A DNA stretch of 64,000 nt, from NCBI GenBank assembly GCA_003586115.2, contig QVOM02000126.1, forward strand, positions 56,154,943 through 56,218,942, in the 5' to 3' direction. Position numbers and translations under genes: made by a program. This stretch comes from Salvator merianae (taxonomy: Eukaryota > Chordata > Lepidosauria > Squamata > Teiidae). The notes beneath the pieces were generated by a model, which was not told where the DNA came from, did not search any database, and was given only the letters and a program-made list of their open reading frames with translations. Positions 12,563-23,117 of this stretch are shown in pieces. Numbering within the stretch: the stretch's first letter is position 1; every line of letters starts with the position of its first letter.

Positions 12563-13140
12563 GGGCCTTTTCGCACTGAGCTCCGTAGTCCGTTCCCAGT
12601 AGTTGGCTTCGGACCGGAGGGGTTGGAGAACGCTGGCTGCCCTTTGCACTCCCAGCCAGAGGAACGGACCCGAAGCCGACCAGCAGAGGGAACTGTGCGA
12701 ATGGCAGCCGCTAGTTCCGTACCGCACTCCGTACCATCGAGCTCCGCTTCGTACCCAGAGGGCTCATTACGGAGCCGGCTTCGTAACGGCAGCTAGGCTG
12801 CCATGCCCAAAGGGCTATCCCGGGTGTGAAGCTTCGCACCCGGCTGTGAAAACTTCGCACCCGGGTGTGAAGCTTCGGACCACGCATGCGCAGCCGTGCC
12901 AGCCATGCCCGGCCACCATTGCAAACACGGACGGGAGTGCGAAAGCACCGTGCCCGATCTTCGCTCCATCGCGCAGGTCGGAATGAAGACAAGCTTTTAC
13001 TTGTCTTGCCTTACCCAGGATCAGGTACGAATCGGGTACGAAGTGGTTCGGATTGGGTGAGGCGCGCACCCGCGGCAGTGCGAAAGCTCTGTTCCAGCGA
13101 ACAGACAAGAACGTTCCACCGCTGTAGTGCGAACAGGCCC
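12563..13140. mobile_element. GC-rich MITE, GGGCCTGTTCGCAC family
   Basis: The ends are GGGCCTTTTCGCACT and (reverse complement) GGGCCTGTTCGCACT. The flanking triplets are TAT and TGT, an imperfect 3-bp duplication. The interior is CpG-rich with short local repeats (CGCACCCGGGTGTGAAGC type). Open frames across it are a by-product of GC content and show no domain. Same family as the elements at 14396, 16321, 38511 and 44691. Confidence 0.65.
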
Positions 13141-14143
13141 TGTATGTATAAAATCAATACCCCAGTTGCTCACCAGATACTTCACACTCCCACAGCCCCA
13201 TACGTAAATGGCTCACTCTGTGCTCTTCATCATGTCTTGTACAAGCCCTCAGGTTTGCATATGATAATCTTTCATTTCTGCTACACAATTGTTTGGAAGG
13301 GTTTCCTGCACCCAGTTTAACTTGTGGTGTTTTGTAGTGGCCACCGTTTCCTACCATTTGTCCTGTTATGCTTGTATAGCTCTGAATGTTTGCTGCTGGG
13401 GAGCAGATATCACAGAAGAAGTATTGTTCTCATGCCACACCTCTGGACTTCTGATAAGCATCATAATGGTTAATGTGGGAGCAGAAACCTGGAACAGAAT
13501 GCTGAGTTCCTGCTTCAGTGGTACAGCTTGTTATGAGAAATCCTGGTCTAGACATGCAGCCTTTGAACGGGAACCACACTTGGGTTAGGCTTCACGGAGG
13601 TGAAGGCAATGGTTAATCTGCAAGAGAGTAAGAACCGTGAGTCTCTATGAAGCAATGTTTTATTAAAATATGGTTCAAGTTAGAATGAAATATACAGGCC
13701 TAAACTGAAGTGGGGATATAATAAAACAAAATTTCAGCCGAGACGCAAAACTCTCAGATGAGAATTATACAATTGCAAAACTCCAAGAAAATTACTAAAG
13801 CACAGTAAAACCCAATATAACCCTCACGAGCTTTGGAAAGGAAAGAACGTCCAGGCTGCAAATGAAAGAACAAGAAAAGCTACAGACTTAAAGAGGCAGC
13901 TGAGCAAGGAAAAGAAAGAGGTCTGGTCATAAATTATCCTTGTGCATCTGTCTCAAGCCTCTGTATGTCTGTTGGAATGTCTAGTGCCAGAGCGTCTCTT
14001 AGCCAGAGTGGACCTGGGAGCAGGGAGGGCGGAGAACAATTTACTTTTGAGTTAGAAAGGGTGATTTTTTGATAAGACGTGAGGTAGAAGGAGAAAGGGA
14101 AAAAAGGTGACCAGAGATGATATTTTGCCCATTTTTATCGTAG

Positions 14144-14351
14144 GTCTCTAAGAAATACAGTGAGATTGATGAGTTCTATCAACACCTACTCGCACGATAT
14201 TCTCATATATCGCTACCACCACTGCCAAGGAAGGTTCTGTTTGTTGGAGAATCTGATATTCGAGAACGAAGAATTGCATTCAATGAGATCATGAGAGCCA
14301 TATCCAGAAATGAGGAACTAGCAACAAGCCCTGACTTATTGGAATTTCTAG
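14144..14351 (+). CDS. HS1BP3: HS1BP3 exon (PX-domain core), probably coding exon 3
   Basis: The exon encodes 69 complete codons plus one base. It begins VSKKYSEIDEFYQHL and runs through SLPPLPRKVLFVGESDIRERR to LLEFL. These phrases are diagnostic of the PX domain of HCLS1-binding protein 3. The acceptor is TTTTTATCGTAG and the donor G|GTAAGT. Entry is in phase 0 and exit in phase 1, which fits the next exon. In mammals the protein binds the SH3 domain of HCLS1. Its PX domain binds phosphatidic acid, and the protein restrains autophagosome formation through PLD1; that is family knowledge, not read from this DNA. The N-terminal PX strands should be encoded by an upstream exon not found here. 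Confidence 0.95.
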
Positions 14352-14395
14352 GTAAGTCCAGAATTTGCTCCTAGAACAAGAGTATTCAGTACTTG

Positions 14396-14809
14396 GGACT
14401 TTTTCGCACTTTCCACTGTGAAATGTTCGATTGTGAACATTCCATGATGAAACAGGCCCCACAGTGTGGCGGCCATCCGCACTGTGAGGGCTGGAACTTC
14501 CCAGGAACAGGCTTCCAGCACGTGCAGAGCAAATGTTGTCTGCCCCACCATGACAGCAGTTGGGGAAAATGTCCAGCCACTGCCATGGTGACCAGGGACA
14601 CGATATGTGACTGTACAGCCGCAGCTGCACCATGCAGCGTTTGCACCCAGAAGCAGGTGTGAATGCTGCATACTGAGAGCAGTCCAGCTACTCTTGCTAC
14701 AGCTGTGAAGCACAATTTTGTGTTCCACAGCTAGTAACCTCCGCGAAATGCGGATGTACTTTGCTAGTGAGGGTGCAGATGCTCACTAGTGAAAAGTGTG
14801 AACAGACCC
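14396..14809. mobile_element. MITE, GGGCCTGTTCGCAC family
   Basis: The ends are GGACTTTTTCGCACTTTCCACT and (reverse complement) GGGTCTGTTCACACTTTTCACT. Flanking triplets are TTG and TTT. The interior carries the family words GCTGTGGAACAC and CACTGCCATGGTGACC, shared with 38511-38951 and 39002-39534. It lies 45 nt downstream of an HS1BP3 donor site. Confidence 0.65.
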
Positions 14810-15783
14810 TTTGAAACTCATGCTTTGGATACTAGAGAATTTATGCTTTCCATTTGGTATGTGCAGGAGATGGCCTGTCCCTTCGTGAACCGTGTCTAGC
14901 AGAGCTCTACAAAAGGAAAACAATATAGAGATAGGAAAAAGCATCAAGAAGCATTTCTTGCTAGCATTTGATGGTTGTAAAACCAGACATCAGCGCTGGG
15001 CAGACATGCGTTAAGGTAGCCAAACCTGTCTGGGAAACTTCATCCATAGGAAACCTGTCATCCCTCTCTGTGTCACCTCCCTTCTCCTAAACTAATCTGC
15101 CAGTCAGTAGAGTGATAGGCCCTAACAAAATAGTTGTTTGGATCAACAATAAACCAGTTAGGTGGCCTTTGAGATGCATTAATCGGAAAAGGAGGAAGAA
15201 GTCTTCTGCTTCACTTCCAACATTTCACTTAAAGATTGCCAAGCCATGGAGCCAGCTTGGGCCAAATCAGGCTCAGATTGGTTTGAAGGCAAACATCGAG
15301 CCTTTTTTTCTTCCAGTCTGCCTGAATGGGGGGTGGTTTGCAGCTGAACCAAAGCATTATTAACAGCCCCTTCCCTGTAATGACATTACTCCAAAAGCCC
15401 ATAGTACTATGTTAGGATTCCATGCTGCTGGCTGCATTGCTGGATCAAGCTGCTCTCCAGGCTTCTCCAAGCTTCAGACAGTGTTGGTAAGTGGTGTGAG
15501 AGCTCCACTGCCCCCCTCAGAAGGCTCCTGTTCTGAAGTCTTTGTGCCTACGCTTGGAGGCCTGCATGGAAATGTGGCGTGTTTTGCTTCAATGAGGGCC
15601 TGGCCCAGGGTGCAAGAAGAAGCTTTGGAACTGCTTTTCATGCACTGAAGTCTTTGCGAGTTGGAGTGGCATTGATGTCCCTCCATGTGCCCTGGCACCT
15701 CTTTGGCATGAAGTGCTGTGGAGATGGGTAGACTTCTATGCCCCTCCAATGCGGTTTGAACCCCATGTGGATACAAACCCTTA

Positions 15784-16273
15784 GAAGTGGGGTATGCTTT
15801 TTTTTTTTTAACATATTTTATTGTTCTTGTATTTCAAATATATAAAATTACTGTTTACATTACATTCTTATATCACTGTTATTATCAAGTTCCTCCTTCA
15901 TTAACAGTTTCTTCTAAACTTCATGTTCTTCAACTTCCTGTTCTCCTTCCTTCTTTTTTCACTGAAACTCTTCTTTCTTTTTCACTCTTCAAATCCAGCA
16001 ATCACAAGTCCATTGTCCAGCTCTTGCAGAAAGTCAATAAAGGGTTTCCAGTTCCTGTAAAACCTATCAACTGTCTTAATTCTCAAAAGATTTGTCAGTT
16101 TGTCCATCTTGGCCAGCTCCATCATTTTAACTAACCAATCACCCACCGTTGGTATTATCTCCCCTTTCCACTTCTGAGCATATACAATTCTGGCACCAGT
16201 TACCATATTTTGCAATAGCACATTGACACCTTCAACATTATTTTTCACTATCCCCATGAAGTGGGGTATGCTT
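15784..16273 (-). mobile_element. 5'-truncated L1 retrotransposon with 16-bp target duplication
   Basis: The body at 15800-16257 is flanked by identical GAAGTGGGGTATGCTT copies (15784-15799 and 16258-16273). On the - strand it ends in a poly-A run (poly-T at about 15798-15809 on +) preceded by AATAAAATATG. The coding part (16257 down to 15982) reads 91 codons without a stop. It includes ARIVYAQKWKGEIIPTVGDW and WLVKMMELAKMDKL, a typical L1 ORF2 C-terminus, and ends ...VIAGFEE. The perfect duplication and open frame indicate a fairly recent insertion. Confidence 0.9.
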
Positions 16274-16320
16274 GAAGGAAAGCTCCTGTGACCTGATCAT
16301 ATGACATGTCTTCAGAGGAA

Positions 16321-16585
16321 GGGCCTGTTCGCACGTTAGTGCTAGTGAGTGTCCGGACGTTCACCAGTACAGTGCATCCACACTTTTGGGAGGCCCTAGC
16401 GTTCGGAAGCATCCACGTTTGCAGCTGCTTCTGGGTGTGAGCACTGCAGGCTGTGGCATGGCTGCTGCTGCACAGTCGCGCGCTGCGTCGTCAGTCACCA
16501 TGGCTCTGGCTGGACGTTTCTGCGGCCGCTGTTATGATGGGCGGCCACAGTTCTACCATTCTAAGGTGGAAAGTGCGAACAAGCT
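16321..16585. mobile_element. MITE, GGGCCTGTTCGCAC family (short copy)
   Basis: The left end is GGGCCTGTTCGCAC and the right end (reverse complement) GCTTGTTCGCACTTTCCACC. The interior shares GCTGCTTCTGGGTGTGA and CACCATGGC-type words with the copy at 14396. The right terminus is diverged and no clear duplication is visible. Confidence 0.55.
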
Positions 16586-17107
16586 GGAAGTCTGAGTTCA
16601 GATATTAATACCAGAGAATGTTTACTTTAAAAATAATGTATACTAACCAAGAAAATATAGTTGCAGGGCTCAGGGAAGAGTTAGGTGGCATTTTGTTGGC
16701 ATCATTTTATCCTAGAAAACCATAGCAAATCAGATTTTCTTATAAAAATAAATAAAATGTGGTTTGAACTGGTTTTCTGGCATTGGATGCTTTCAGCAGC
16801 TCTTTGTGGCACTGCTTGAATGCTCTGCTGCTTTACTTTTTTGCCTTAAATGAACAAACCTAGCTTCCTGGTTAGTCCAACAGCAACAGAAACTAAAGAC
16901 TCTTGACTGGGAGTAACTGGCCTTCTCAGCAGCAGTTCTCATGGCCATGCCTGCTTTCAATGATATCATTTAATTTTCACTTTCTTGGAAGTAAAATAGT
17001 AAGTGCTGTTCAGATGAAGAACTCTGGTTTTCTCAGCTTCTAGATGTGTTTAATGTTGATGTGCCTCTGATGGTATCATTTGAGATCCTACTGCAGAGTG
17101 ATGAAAA

Positions 17108-17335
17108 ACGGGAGATAACTAACGGGAGATAACTAATGGGAGATAACACTGGCTGGTATACTGGACCAGCAAGTGTACTGGGAGTCTCCCTTCCGCATGC
17201 TGGTGTAGTCTAAGGGAGGCTCTGCCCCCTTAGTCTGCTCCCTGGGGACAAGGCCTTTCTTAGAACACACCAGCCAACTTGCATAAGGGAGGTGCCTAGT
17301 ATATGTAGTGGTCCAATATACTGGCCAATGTGGAA
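17108..17335. repeat. Fold-back repeat with a small tandem array at its left edge
   Basis: Three tandem copies of about 14 bp (ACGGGAGATAACTA type, 17108-17150) are followed by GGCTGGTATACTGGACCAGC. An inverted counterpart, GGTCCAATATACTGGCC, lies near 17309-17326. The arms are imperfect. It may be a MITE, but ends and duplication were not resolved. Confidence 0.4.
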
Positions 17336-17432
17336 CCACCTTAAAAATCAGACTGGACTAGAAGCTTTCAGTTTCCCATGTGTATGGCCTCATTTCCCTC
17401 TAGACAAATGACAGCATCTGGCTGCTGTTAAT

Positions 17433-17458
17433 TGTGTGTGTGTGTGTGCTTTTAACAG
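17433..17458 (+). promoter_or_regulatory. HS1BP3: (TG)8 plus short T tract at an HS1BP3 3' splice site
   Basis: The acceptor of the 17459 exon is preceded by (TG)8 (17433-17448) and only CTTTTAACAG, so the pyrimidine tract is short. The arrangement resembles the TGmTn acceptor of CFTR exon 9, where UG repeats recruit TDP-43 and favour skipping. Any such effect here is inference. Confidence 0.5.
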
Positions 17459-17654
17459 GAACCAGAGCAAGTAACTTCATTGATAAAAAGGGTAAAAATC
17501 TTCCTGATAAAGAAGATGAGGATGAGGATTTCTTCAAAGAGGAAAAGCCTCTTGATGTCATTTCTCAGTTCAAATCATTGAAAGAGCAAGTCATTAAAGT
17601 TACTGAAAAAGAAGAGGAGGAAGAAGAGGAAACAGACCCACTTGGTGTTATGAA
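17459..17654 (+). CDS. HS1BP3: HS1BP3 exon (acidic linker)
   Basis: The exon enters in phase 1 (completing a Gly codon with the upstream exon) and reads TRASNFIDKKGKNLPDK, then a very acidic run (EDEDEDFFKEEK, later EKEEEEEEE) and TDPLGVM. It exits with two bases of a Lys codon. DPLG(I/V)M before a Ser-Lys-Lys run is conserved in HS1BP3. The donor AA|GTATGA is weaker than consensus at the last exon base. Exon length (196 nt) is not a multiple of three, so skipping would shift the frame. The region is predicted to be disordered and links PX to the C-terminal motifs. Confidence 0.92.
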
Positions 17655-17679
17655 GTATGACTTTGTTTTCCTTATATAG

Positions 17680-18180
17680 AGTAACTGAAACTGAATCCAG
17701 CCAAGGTGAAGGTATTGTTTGTCATGAGTTTGGACGTTAAGGGCTACCTGATTCTGGATGGGGTTGTTTTGTGCCAGAAGGAACATGTGTATGATCTGTG
17801 GGAGCTCCTTGATTATCACTGTCACTGGGTATGTAACAGGTGTAGCTAAGTGTGCCTAGCCTATCTCAATCTCTGACTGGTTCACCAGCTTCAGCCTTTC
17901 CGGGACAGGGATAACTTGGCTGCGGTGATCCATGCTCTGGTAACCTCGAGATTAGACTACTGTAATGCACACTATATAGGGCTGCCCTTGAAGATGGTCC
18001 AAAAGCTGGAACTAGTGCTGAATGTAGCAACTCGATTGCTTATGGGAATTTCTGGCCAAATACACATCATGCCAGTCTTGGAAGATCTGCACTGTTTGCT
18101 ACCTAGCCCAATTCAAAGTGTTGATGCAAAGATATACAGCCCTAAATGGCTAGGACCCCAGTTATCTGAAGGAGTTGTAG
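17680..18180 (+). repeat. L2 LINE fragment, part 1
   Basis: The translation reads LNPAKVKVLFVMSLDVK and LILDGVVL, then VIHALVTSRLDYCNAHYIGL and VQKLELVLNVATRLL. This is the C-terminal RT-flanking block of L2 ORF2, with frame breaks. It begins about 25 nt after the donor of the 17459 exon and continues, after an insertion, at 19453. Confidence 0.75.
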
Positions 18181-19446
18181 CCATGAGACATTATTATATG
18201 CAAATGGATATGGACCTTATGAAATATAACTATATAAATACAGAATCTGACCAGAATCCCTGGACTCTGTAGAAACTGATTTTCTCTGCTTATCTCTTGA
18301 ATAAGTTAACCTGGCGGCTCAGAGAAGCTCAGGAAATTACGCATTAATAGTTAACAAAAGGTTGGGCAACTATCTGGCCATCAACTAGTCCATTGTTCAA
18401 ATCTACACCTAGAGAACTTCTCATTAAGAATGCAAACAGCACCATTTAAGCTAATCAACCAGAGTAGTTATCTGTCTATCTATCTACGTGAAAAAGCACA
18501 TGTGTGCTCTGCTAAAATAAGTTTCCTCCTTTTTCTATTTGGGAAAAAGAATATAAAAAGTTCAGGTTTTTACTATTAGGAAGTTAGAAGAAGAGAGGAG
18601 TTAGCAGGAGCTGAGGAAGGAGGAGAAGACATTATGGAGCAGGAGAAGAAAAAAGCATCTCAGCGCCATTTTTATCTTTGCTAAGAGCTGATTTTTACCT
18701 CCCTGAAATGGAGAGAGAACAGATTTTTCCAAGGAGCTGCCTGATTCACTGCTTGCAGTTTCCTTTATTTTCCTTTCTTTTTGAGCTGATTTCACTAAAA
18801 GAGGGATTCCATATCTCTCTCTATGCCCCTTGGCAAAAGAGCTGTTTTTGCTTCTAAAGGAGTAAGGGTTTTGGAGCCGTGTCTACATCCCATTCTCTGA
18901 TTTTTCATGTATTTTTGCCTGCAAGAGACCCATGCATCTTTTCCCCCAGATTGTCCTTTTTGCCATAATGAAGTTTCATCTGGAGAAGACTACAGATGGT
19001 GAGAGTTATCCCTTAGTGCTGAGGACATTCTTTAGTCTCCATTGCTAGCTTCTTCCAGACTCTCTCTCTCTTTCTCCCCCCCCCCCGCCTTCTACCTCTT
19101 TTACACACACTAAATAGGTCTTCTTACTTAGTCTGAAGCCAAGCCTTTTTCTTTTTGCTTTCCAAATGCCAAACTACCTATCCTACCTATGAAACTGGCT
19201 GATTCTAACAAGTTACTTTGTTTATGGCTATTTCTTTGGATTTCAATCTTTTTGCTGGGTTATAATAAAAGATGCACCATTCTTTTCAAGGACTACCTCC
19301 CCTTTATTTGCATTTCCTATGTCAATTTAGCGTTATTAAAACCAGAACCAAAATATCGATCCCTACAAAGGTCTAATATCTGGGCAGAAGCTAATTTCCC
19401 CAAAATATCTTCCCAGAGCTCGGCCTTTAACAGAGTGCATTCTCCC
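18181..19446 (+). mobile_element. 1.27 kb insertion splitting L2, possible solo LTR
   Basis: Direct TTGTAG copies (18175-18180 and 19447-19452) flank a 1266-bp block with no L2 similarity, and L2 coding resumes immediately after it. The block has a TATA-like GAATATAAAAAG near 18549 and a TAATAAAAG signal near 19263, with a C/T-rich stretch between. This would suit an LTR read on +, but the ends are not TG...CA, so the class stays open. No coding region was found. Confidence 0.45.
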
Positions 19447-19452
19447 TTGTAG

Positions 19453-19806
19453 ATTTGTCCAAGCACTGAGACCCCAAGGGCAGAGTCTTCTTGTAGTTTT
19501 GCCTTTCTCAGAGGTTCAAAGGGCAACAACATGCAATAGGGCCTTTTCTATGGCGGCCCCCAGATTCTGGAATAGCCTCCCTCTGGAGGCTCACCAGGCA
19601 CATACATTATATGGTTGATATATACCTCTTTGTCCAGATATTTAATGTTTGCTCCCTCTAAATGTCAGGGAGGGGAGGAAGTGAGAGGGTGAGTTTGGGT
19701 TATATGCTAGATATATTATATTACCCTACATTACCTTTTTGTTGTTGTGGCCCTCTTGGGACCTTTGGGTGAAGGGAGTGATATGAATTCTTAAATAAAT
19801 AAAATA
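19453..19806 (+). repeat. L2 LINE fragment, part 2, with 3' end
   Basis: The translation reads LRPQGQSLLVVLPF and AFSMAAPRFWNSLPLEAHQ, the extreme C-terminus of L2 ORF2. It is followed by a decayed 3' UTR ending GACCTTTGGGTGAAGGG...TTAAATAAATAAAATAAA. Same element as 17680-18180, interrupted by the insertion at 18181. Confidence 0.75.
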
Positions 19807-20089
19807 AATTCTAGCTGCAATCATTAGCTCTCAGCAATTGTGTTTCAGAGTTCTAGTAACCAAGCAGTAAAGGATTTTCTGGTCAGCACAGCTTAGCATT
19901 CCTCAAAGATCTAATTTCATTATGGTATAGTGAGCTACATTGGATCCGAAACCCAGTTGCTTCTGAATGCTGCTTCTGGGGAACATGTCCCCTTCTTGAT
20001 TGCTTTGAGAAACTTCACGCAAAGGAAAGGAATGTAGAGAACATGTGACCTGCTGCAGCCATAGCCAAATGTGTACATTCACCCATAAG

Positions 20090-20230
20090 GTGAAGTCAAG
20101 GTTGACTCCTGGTTGACCTGCTGGACATGCAGTTTTCTTAGTAAGGATGCAGAAGGAGTTTGCCATTGCCTTCCTCTGGGATTGAAGTTGGGACCTTCCG
20201 CACACGCTAAAGATGCTCTCATTGACCTGT
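20090..20230 (-). repeat. tRNA-derived SINE remnant
   Basis: On + it reads AGGTTGACTCCTGG..TGACC, CAGTTTTCTTAGTAAGGATG, GGAGTTTGCCATTGCCTTCC and TGGGATTGAAGTTGGGACCTT. This is the reverse of the 'cagaggaaggcaatggcaaa...' SINE body, ending in a B-box-like remnant. The 5' head is poorly preserved. Confidence 0.55.
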
Positions 20231-21998
20231 CCTGGCTCTCTGAAGCACACACAATAACACTAGTCACTGTTGTGTGTGCTGGTAAAGGCAGGGAAGAAAA
20301 CATGCTTAGCTGGAGGCTCTTGTTTCAGCAGATCTGTAGCCACTATTTGTCCTGGCTTGTGAAATCGCTTTCACCTTTAGAGTCTGGGAACTTGGACAAG
20401 GTACACGTAGCTTTTTACCTGAGTACATGCTCTTGTGCCCCGTGTCTGCCATGGAATGACATAGTGGATGCCTGGCTTGGTCTGGGGGACAGGAAGGGTG
20501 CCTTGTGATCTTCAAATAGACCCACACTTCATCTAGAGGATCTTAACAAGTACTGGTGCTTGAATTTTGTTGTTGTTGCTAAGAAAATGTTCTAGAAAAT
20601 GGTGCTGGTGCAGCTCCAAGTTCTCTTGAAGAAAACTAATCTTCTACTGTAGCCCCATCCAAATCCTAGTTCAGACCTACTTGCAGGTCAAAATTGACAT
20701 TAGTTATTGTGAGATCCCAGATGGGAGATAGACAGAAGAGGGCAATCTTGTTGCTCTTCTCAATTTCGAAGGACCTTTTAACACTGTATCTAACTTGCCT
20801 GGTTTGGTGTATTGGAAATACTGTGCTTTGGAATTTGTATTCTCATTTACAGGGACAGTCTCAGAGGGTCACAAGACTGTGGCATTTTTGCTGTGTCTGC
20901 TAGCTGTTTCAGCTGAGAGGTGGTCTGCTCCAAAGATTGCTACCAGTGTGAAACTGTTGACTTTCAGATTTGGGGCCCAGAATCCTTGCTGTGTTTGTGG
21001 TATTCATTGATACTTCTCTGTTATAGCTGAGACAGACATGGATGTGAAGGCCCGGACCACAGCTGGATGCAGTGATAGGCCAGAGAAGAACCAATAAGTT
21101 GAAGCTGAACAAGATGGCGGCCTTGGGAACAAGCAGTTCCTTGGTTAGGGAATTGGTTAATTCATATTTTCCAGATAGAGTTGGAAGCCTGTAGTCTAGT
21201 GGATGTTGTTTCTTCTAGTTTTATTTCATGCATTCCACTGCGGAATAAAAAAGGACAAGCATTTTTTTGTTTTTGTTTTTCAAAAAGCAGGACAGGTTGG
21301 GCTACTTAGATCAAGACCACGGTGGTGATAAATGGAGAGAATATTTGATAACTTGATGTCAATTAATGTGAAATGGAAATCATGAGAGTACTTACATTGT
21401 AACTTTCATATGCTTTTCTCATTGTTTAAGTCAGCTTCAAGGCTTGGCAGTGCAGTAGTAAACAAGCAGGGGAGAAAGGACTTAAAATTATCTTTCTGCT
21501 ATTGCTGAAGCCCTGATTCAGCAATCGTTCTCTTCCGTCTTCTTATGACTCCATTTTAGCAAAGAAAAATGTACTGGGAGGTCTCACGTGGAGTCTGATC
21601 CTAATTGATTATGTTTTTCCAAGTTTCATGGTTATCCATCCTAAACAGTATTCATTTAGCAGCTTTGATTTGTTACTCAGAATTGGAAATGTTCCTCTAG
21701 ATATCTCAAGAATCTAGAATGTCTGGCTTAAGAACACTAACTGAGCAACCGGCAAATGTCTGGTAATGTTAAATTATTACTTATGCAGAGAAATTATCAA
21801 AAAGTCTTATGACTCTCAACTGTAAGCAGATACAAAGGGGGAATGCCCTTTTTTGGATTGGAAAACAGCGCTTTCAGCTGGGCACTGTGTTTTCCCAGAT
21901 ACTGTGCTATAACTAAATATAAGTAGTTAGAAGAAGAAGAATCTTGGTGCTAAAACAATAAGTCTACATTTCAAGGGGACTATCTGAGCTTATGCAAG

Positions 21999-22004
<6 letters not shown>

Positions 22005-22059
<55 letters not shown>

Positions 22060-22060
22060 T
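22005..22060 (+). repeat. (ATT)n microsatellite
   Basis: About 18 uninterrupted ATT triplets. Confidence 0.95.
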
Positions 22061-22089
22061 TCCTGAAACTAGTTTATATTCACTTCTTG

Positions 22090-22215
22090 TAAATTTATTT
22101 ATTTTTATATACCTATATCCTGCCCTTCACCAAATGGTTCCAGGACCGGTTACAACATTCATAAAAACATAAAACATCAAGAAAATAACAGAGCATTTTT
22201 AAATTAAAAAAACCA
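22090..22215 (-). repeat. LINE 3' end (L2-like)
   Basis: On + it reads TTTATTTATTTTTATATACC, CTGCCCTTCACC, GGACCGGTTACAACATTC, then ATAAAAACATAAAAC. This is the reverse complement of the ...GGGCAGGATATA...AAATAAATAAA terminus common to L2/CR1-like LINEs. Confidence 0.5.
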
Positions 22216-22289
22216 CAATTAAAATACTTGTACTGCTGTACAGTGGGGGAAGTGGCCAATTCTGATGTACAAATTAAATCAGATCCGGA

Positions 22290-22690
22290 TCCCGGTGGTT
22301 TCTTTGTTCCTTGGATCTGTTGCAGAACATGCACATGAGAACACTGTTGTCCTAGCAGAAGAGTTTCTGCAGCTCCCAGTGTTGTCACAAACATTTCCCT
22401 CATTCTTGCTCTCTTCTACCCACTGAGAGGTTGTTTTGGGGTTTTTTGGCTATTTCTATGAGATTTGCCAGTGGCTAATTCAGGGTGACCATCAGATATC
22501 AGTCTATACTGGGGACAGGAGACTGTTGAGTCTGACTTTCTCCAGTACTGGTCCAGGCAAGCTTGGCAGAAATTGTATCCATATTCTGGAATCATCACAG
22601 GATCTTTGAAATACTTCAAGCAAATGGAACAAGTCCCTTCATCACAAAATACCTTAGTGGAAGGTCTTCCCTGCAGCCTCCATGGCACCT
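22290..22690 (-). pseudogene. TRIM-family RING/B-box fragment (pseudogene)
   Basis: On the - strand a 103-codon frame (22727 down to 22416) contains a TRIM-type RING block: GTCSICLKYFKDPVMIPEYG, then NFCQACLDQYW and SCPQYR. Of eight expected zinc ligands, three are Tyr (the Cys and His of the usual IPECGH, and the last Cys of CPQCR), so the domain cannot fold normally. About 100-180 bp downstream, at about 22395-22310, the sequence matches a B-box 2 (LQKLFC, then CMFCNRSKE). That match needs a frame change and meets a stop. Coiled coil and PRY/SPRY are absent. It is best read as a decayed copy of a TRIM gene inside an HS1BP3 intron. Confidence 0.8.
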
Positions 22691-22996
22691 TGCCAAAATC
22701 AAATGGAACTCTGCCATAAAAAGTCAAAGTCTGAAGTTCTAATGGAACCCAAATAAATCATTCAGTTTAGTTGTCTGTCTTCATAACTAAGGCTAGAGTC
22801 CTATGCAAACTTCTTTGTAAGCAGGCTCCAGTGAACTCAGTGTGACTGTTTTCTAAACAGACATATATAGGGTCTTGTGCATCTGATTTAATAGATTAAT
22901 TGTGCAGTTGTGCAATTGTGCATCTGTTTGTTCAAAAGGCTTATGTTCCTTTTAGTTCAGTGAGGCTTGAATTCAGTGAATTCCTGATGAGCCTTA

Positions 22997-23117
22997 GGCC
23001 GTTTCCTCACTAAGCCATATTCCGGAATAAGGGCTTGCCATAGTCTGCATTAATACATGAATGGCAGGTCCCTATACTGGAATATATCCTGGAAAAACAT
23101 CTAGTGTGGAAAGAGCC
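22997..23117. mobile_element. Short MITE, GGCCCTTTCTGCAC family
   Basis: The 121-bp element has ends GGCCGTTTCCTCACTAAGCC and (reverse complement) GGCTCTTTCCACACTAGATG. Inside, ATATTCCGGAATA-type words and CTTGCCAT/ATGGCAGG are inverted. Flanking triplets are TTA and TTG. It is related to 28735-28912, 47771 and 49341-49465. Confidence 0.6.

Larger units (their letters stand above)
1121..14143. other. Probable HS1BP3 upstream intron or 5' flank, repeat-rich
   Basis: No coding exon was recognised here. The missing N-terminal part of the HS1BP3 PX domain was looked for by eye and not found. Apart from the repeats listed separately, about 2.3-3.7 kb, 4.0-6.3 kb, 8.9-10.2 kb, 10.6-12.1 kb and 13.2-14.1 kb show nothing I can name. 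Short reading frames here have no recognisable domains. Position 13,640-14,090 is A-rich and possibly repeat-derived, but was not classified. Confidence 0.5.
14352..17458 (+). other. HS1BP3: HS1BP3 intron between the PX exon and the acidic exon
   Basis: The 3.1 kb intron holds a MITE starting 45 nt after the donor, a truncated L1, a second MITE and a fold-back stretch. 14,810-15,780 and 16,590-17,100 show nothing recognisable. Confidence 0.85.

Noticed and set aside
12603..13320. Overlapping 100-145 codon frames on both strands
   Set aside because: They fall in a GC-rich MITE where stops are rare. They are not conserved with related copies.
1..14143. HS1BP3 first exons
   Set aside because: I looked for the N-terminal PX residues next to a GT donor in a compatible phase and saw none. 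A profile search upstream of this window would settle it.
14289..14728. Several 90-126 codon frames overlapping the PX exon and the next MITE
   Set aside because: They are antisense or MITE-internal. The exon itself is explained by HS1BP3 on +.
22005..22060. CRISPR-like or regulatory array
   Set aside because: It is a plain ATT microsatellite without spacers. The genome is eukaryotic.
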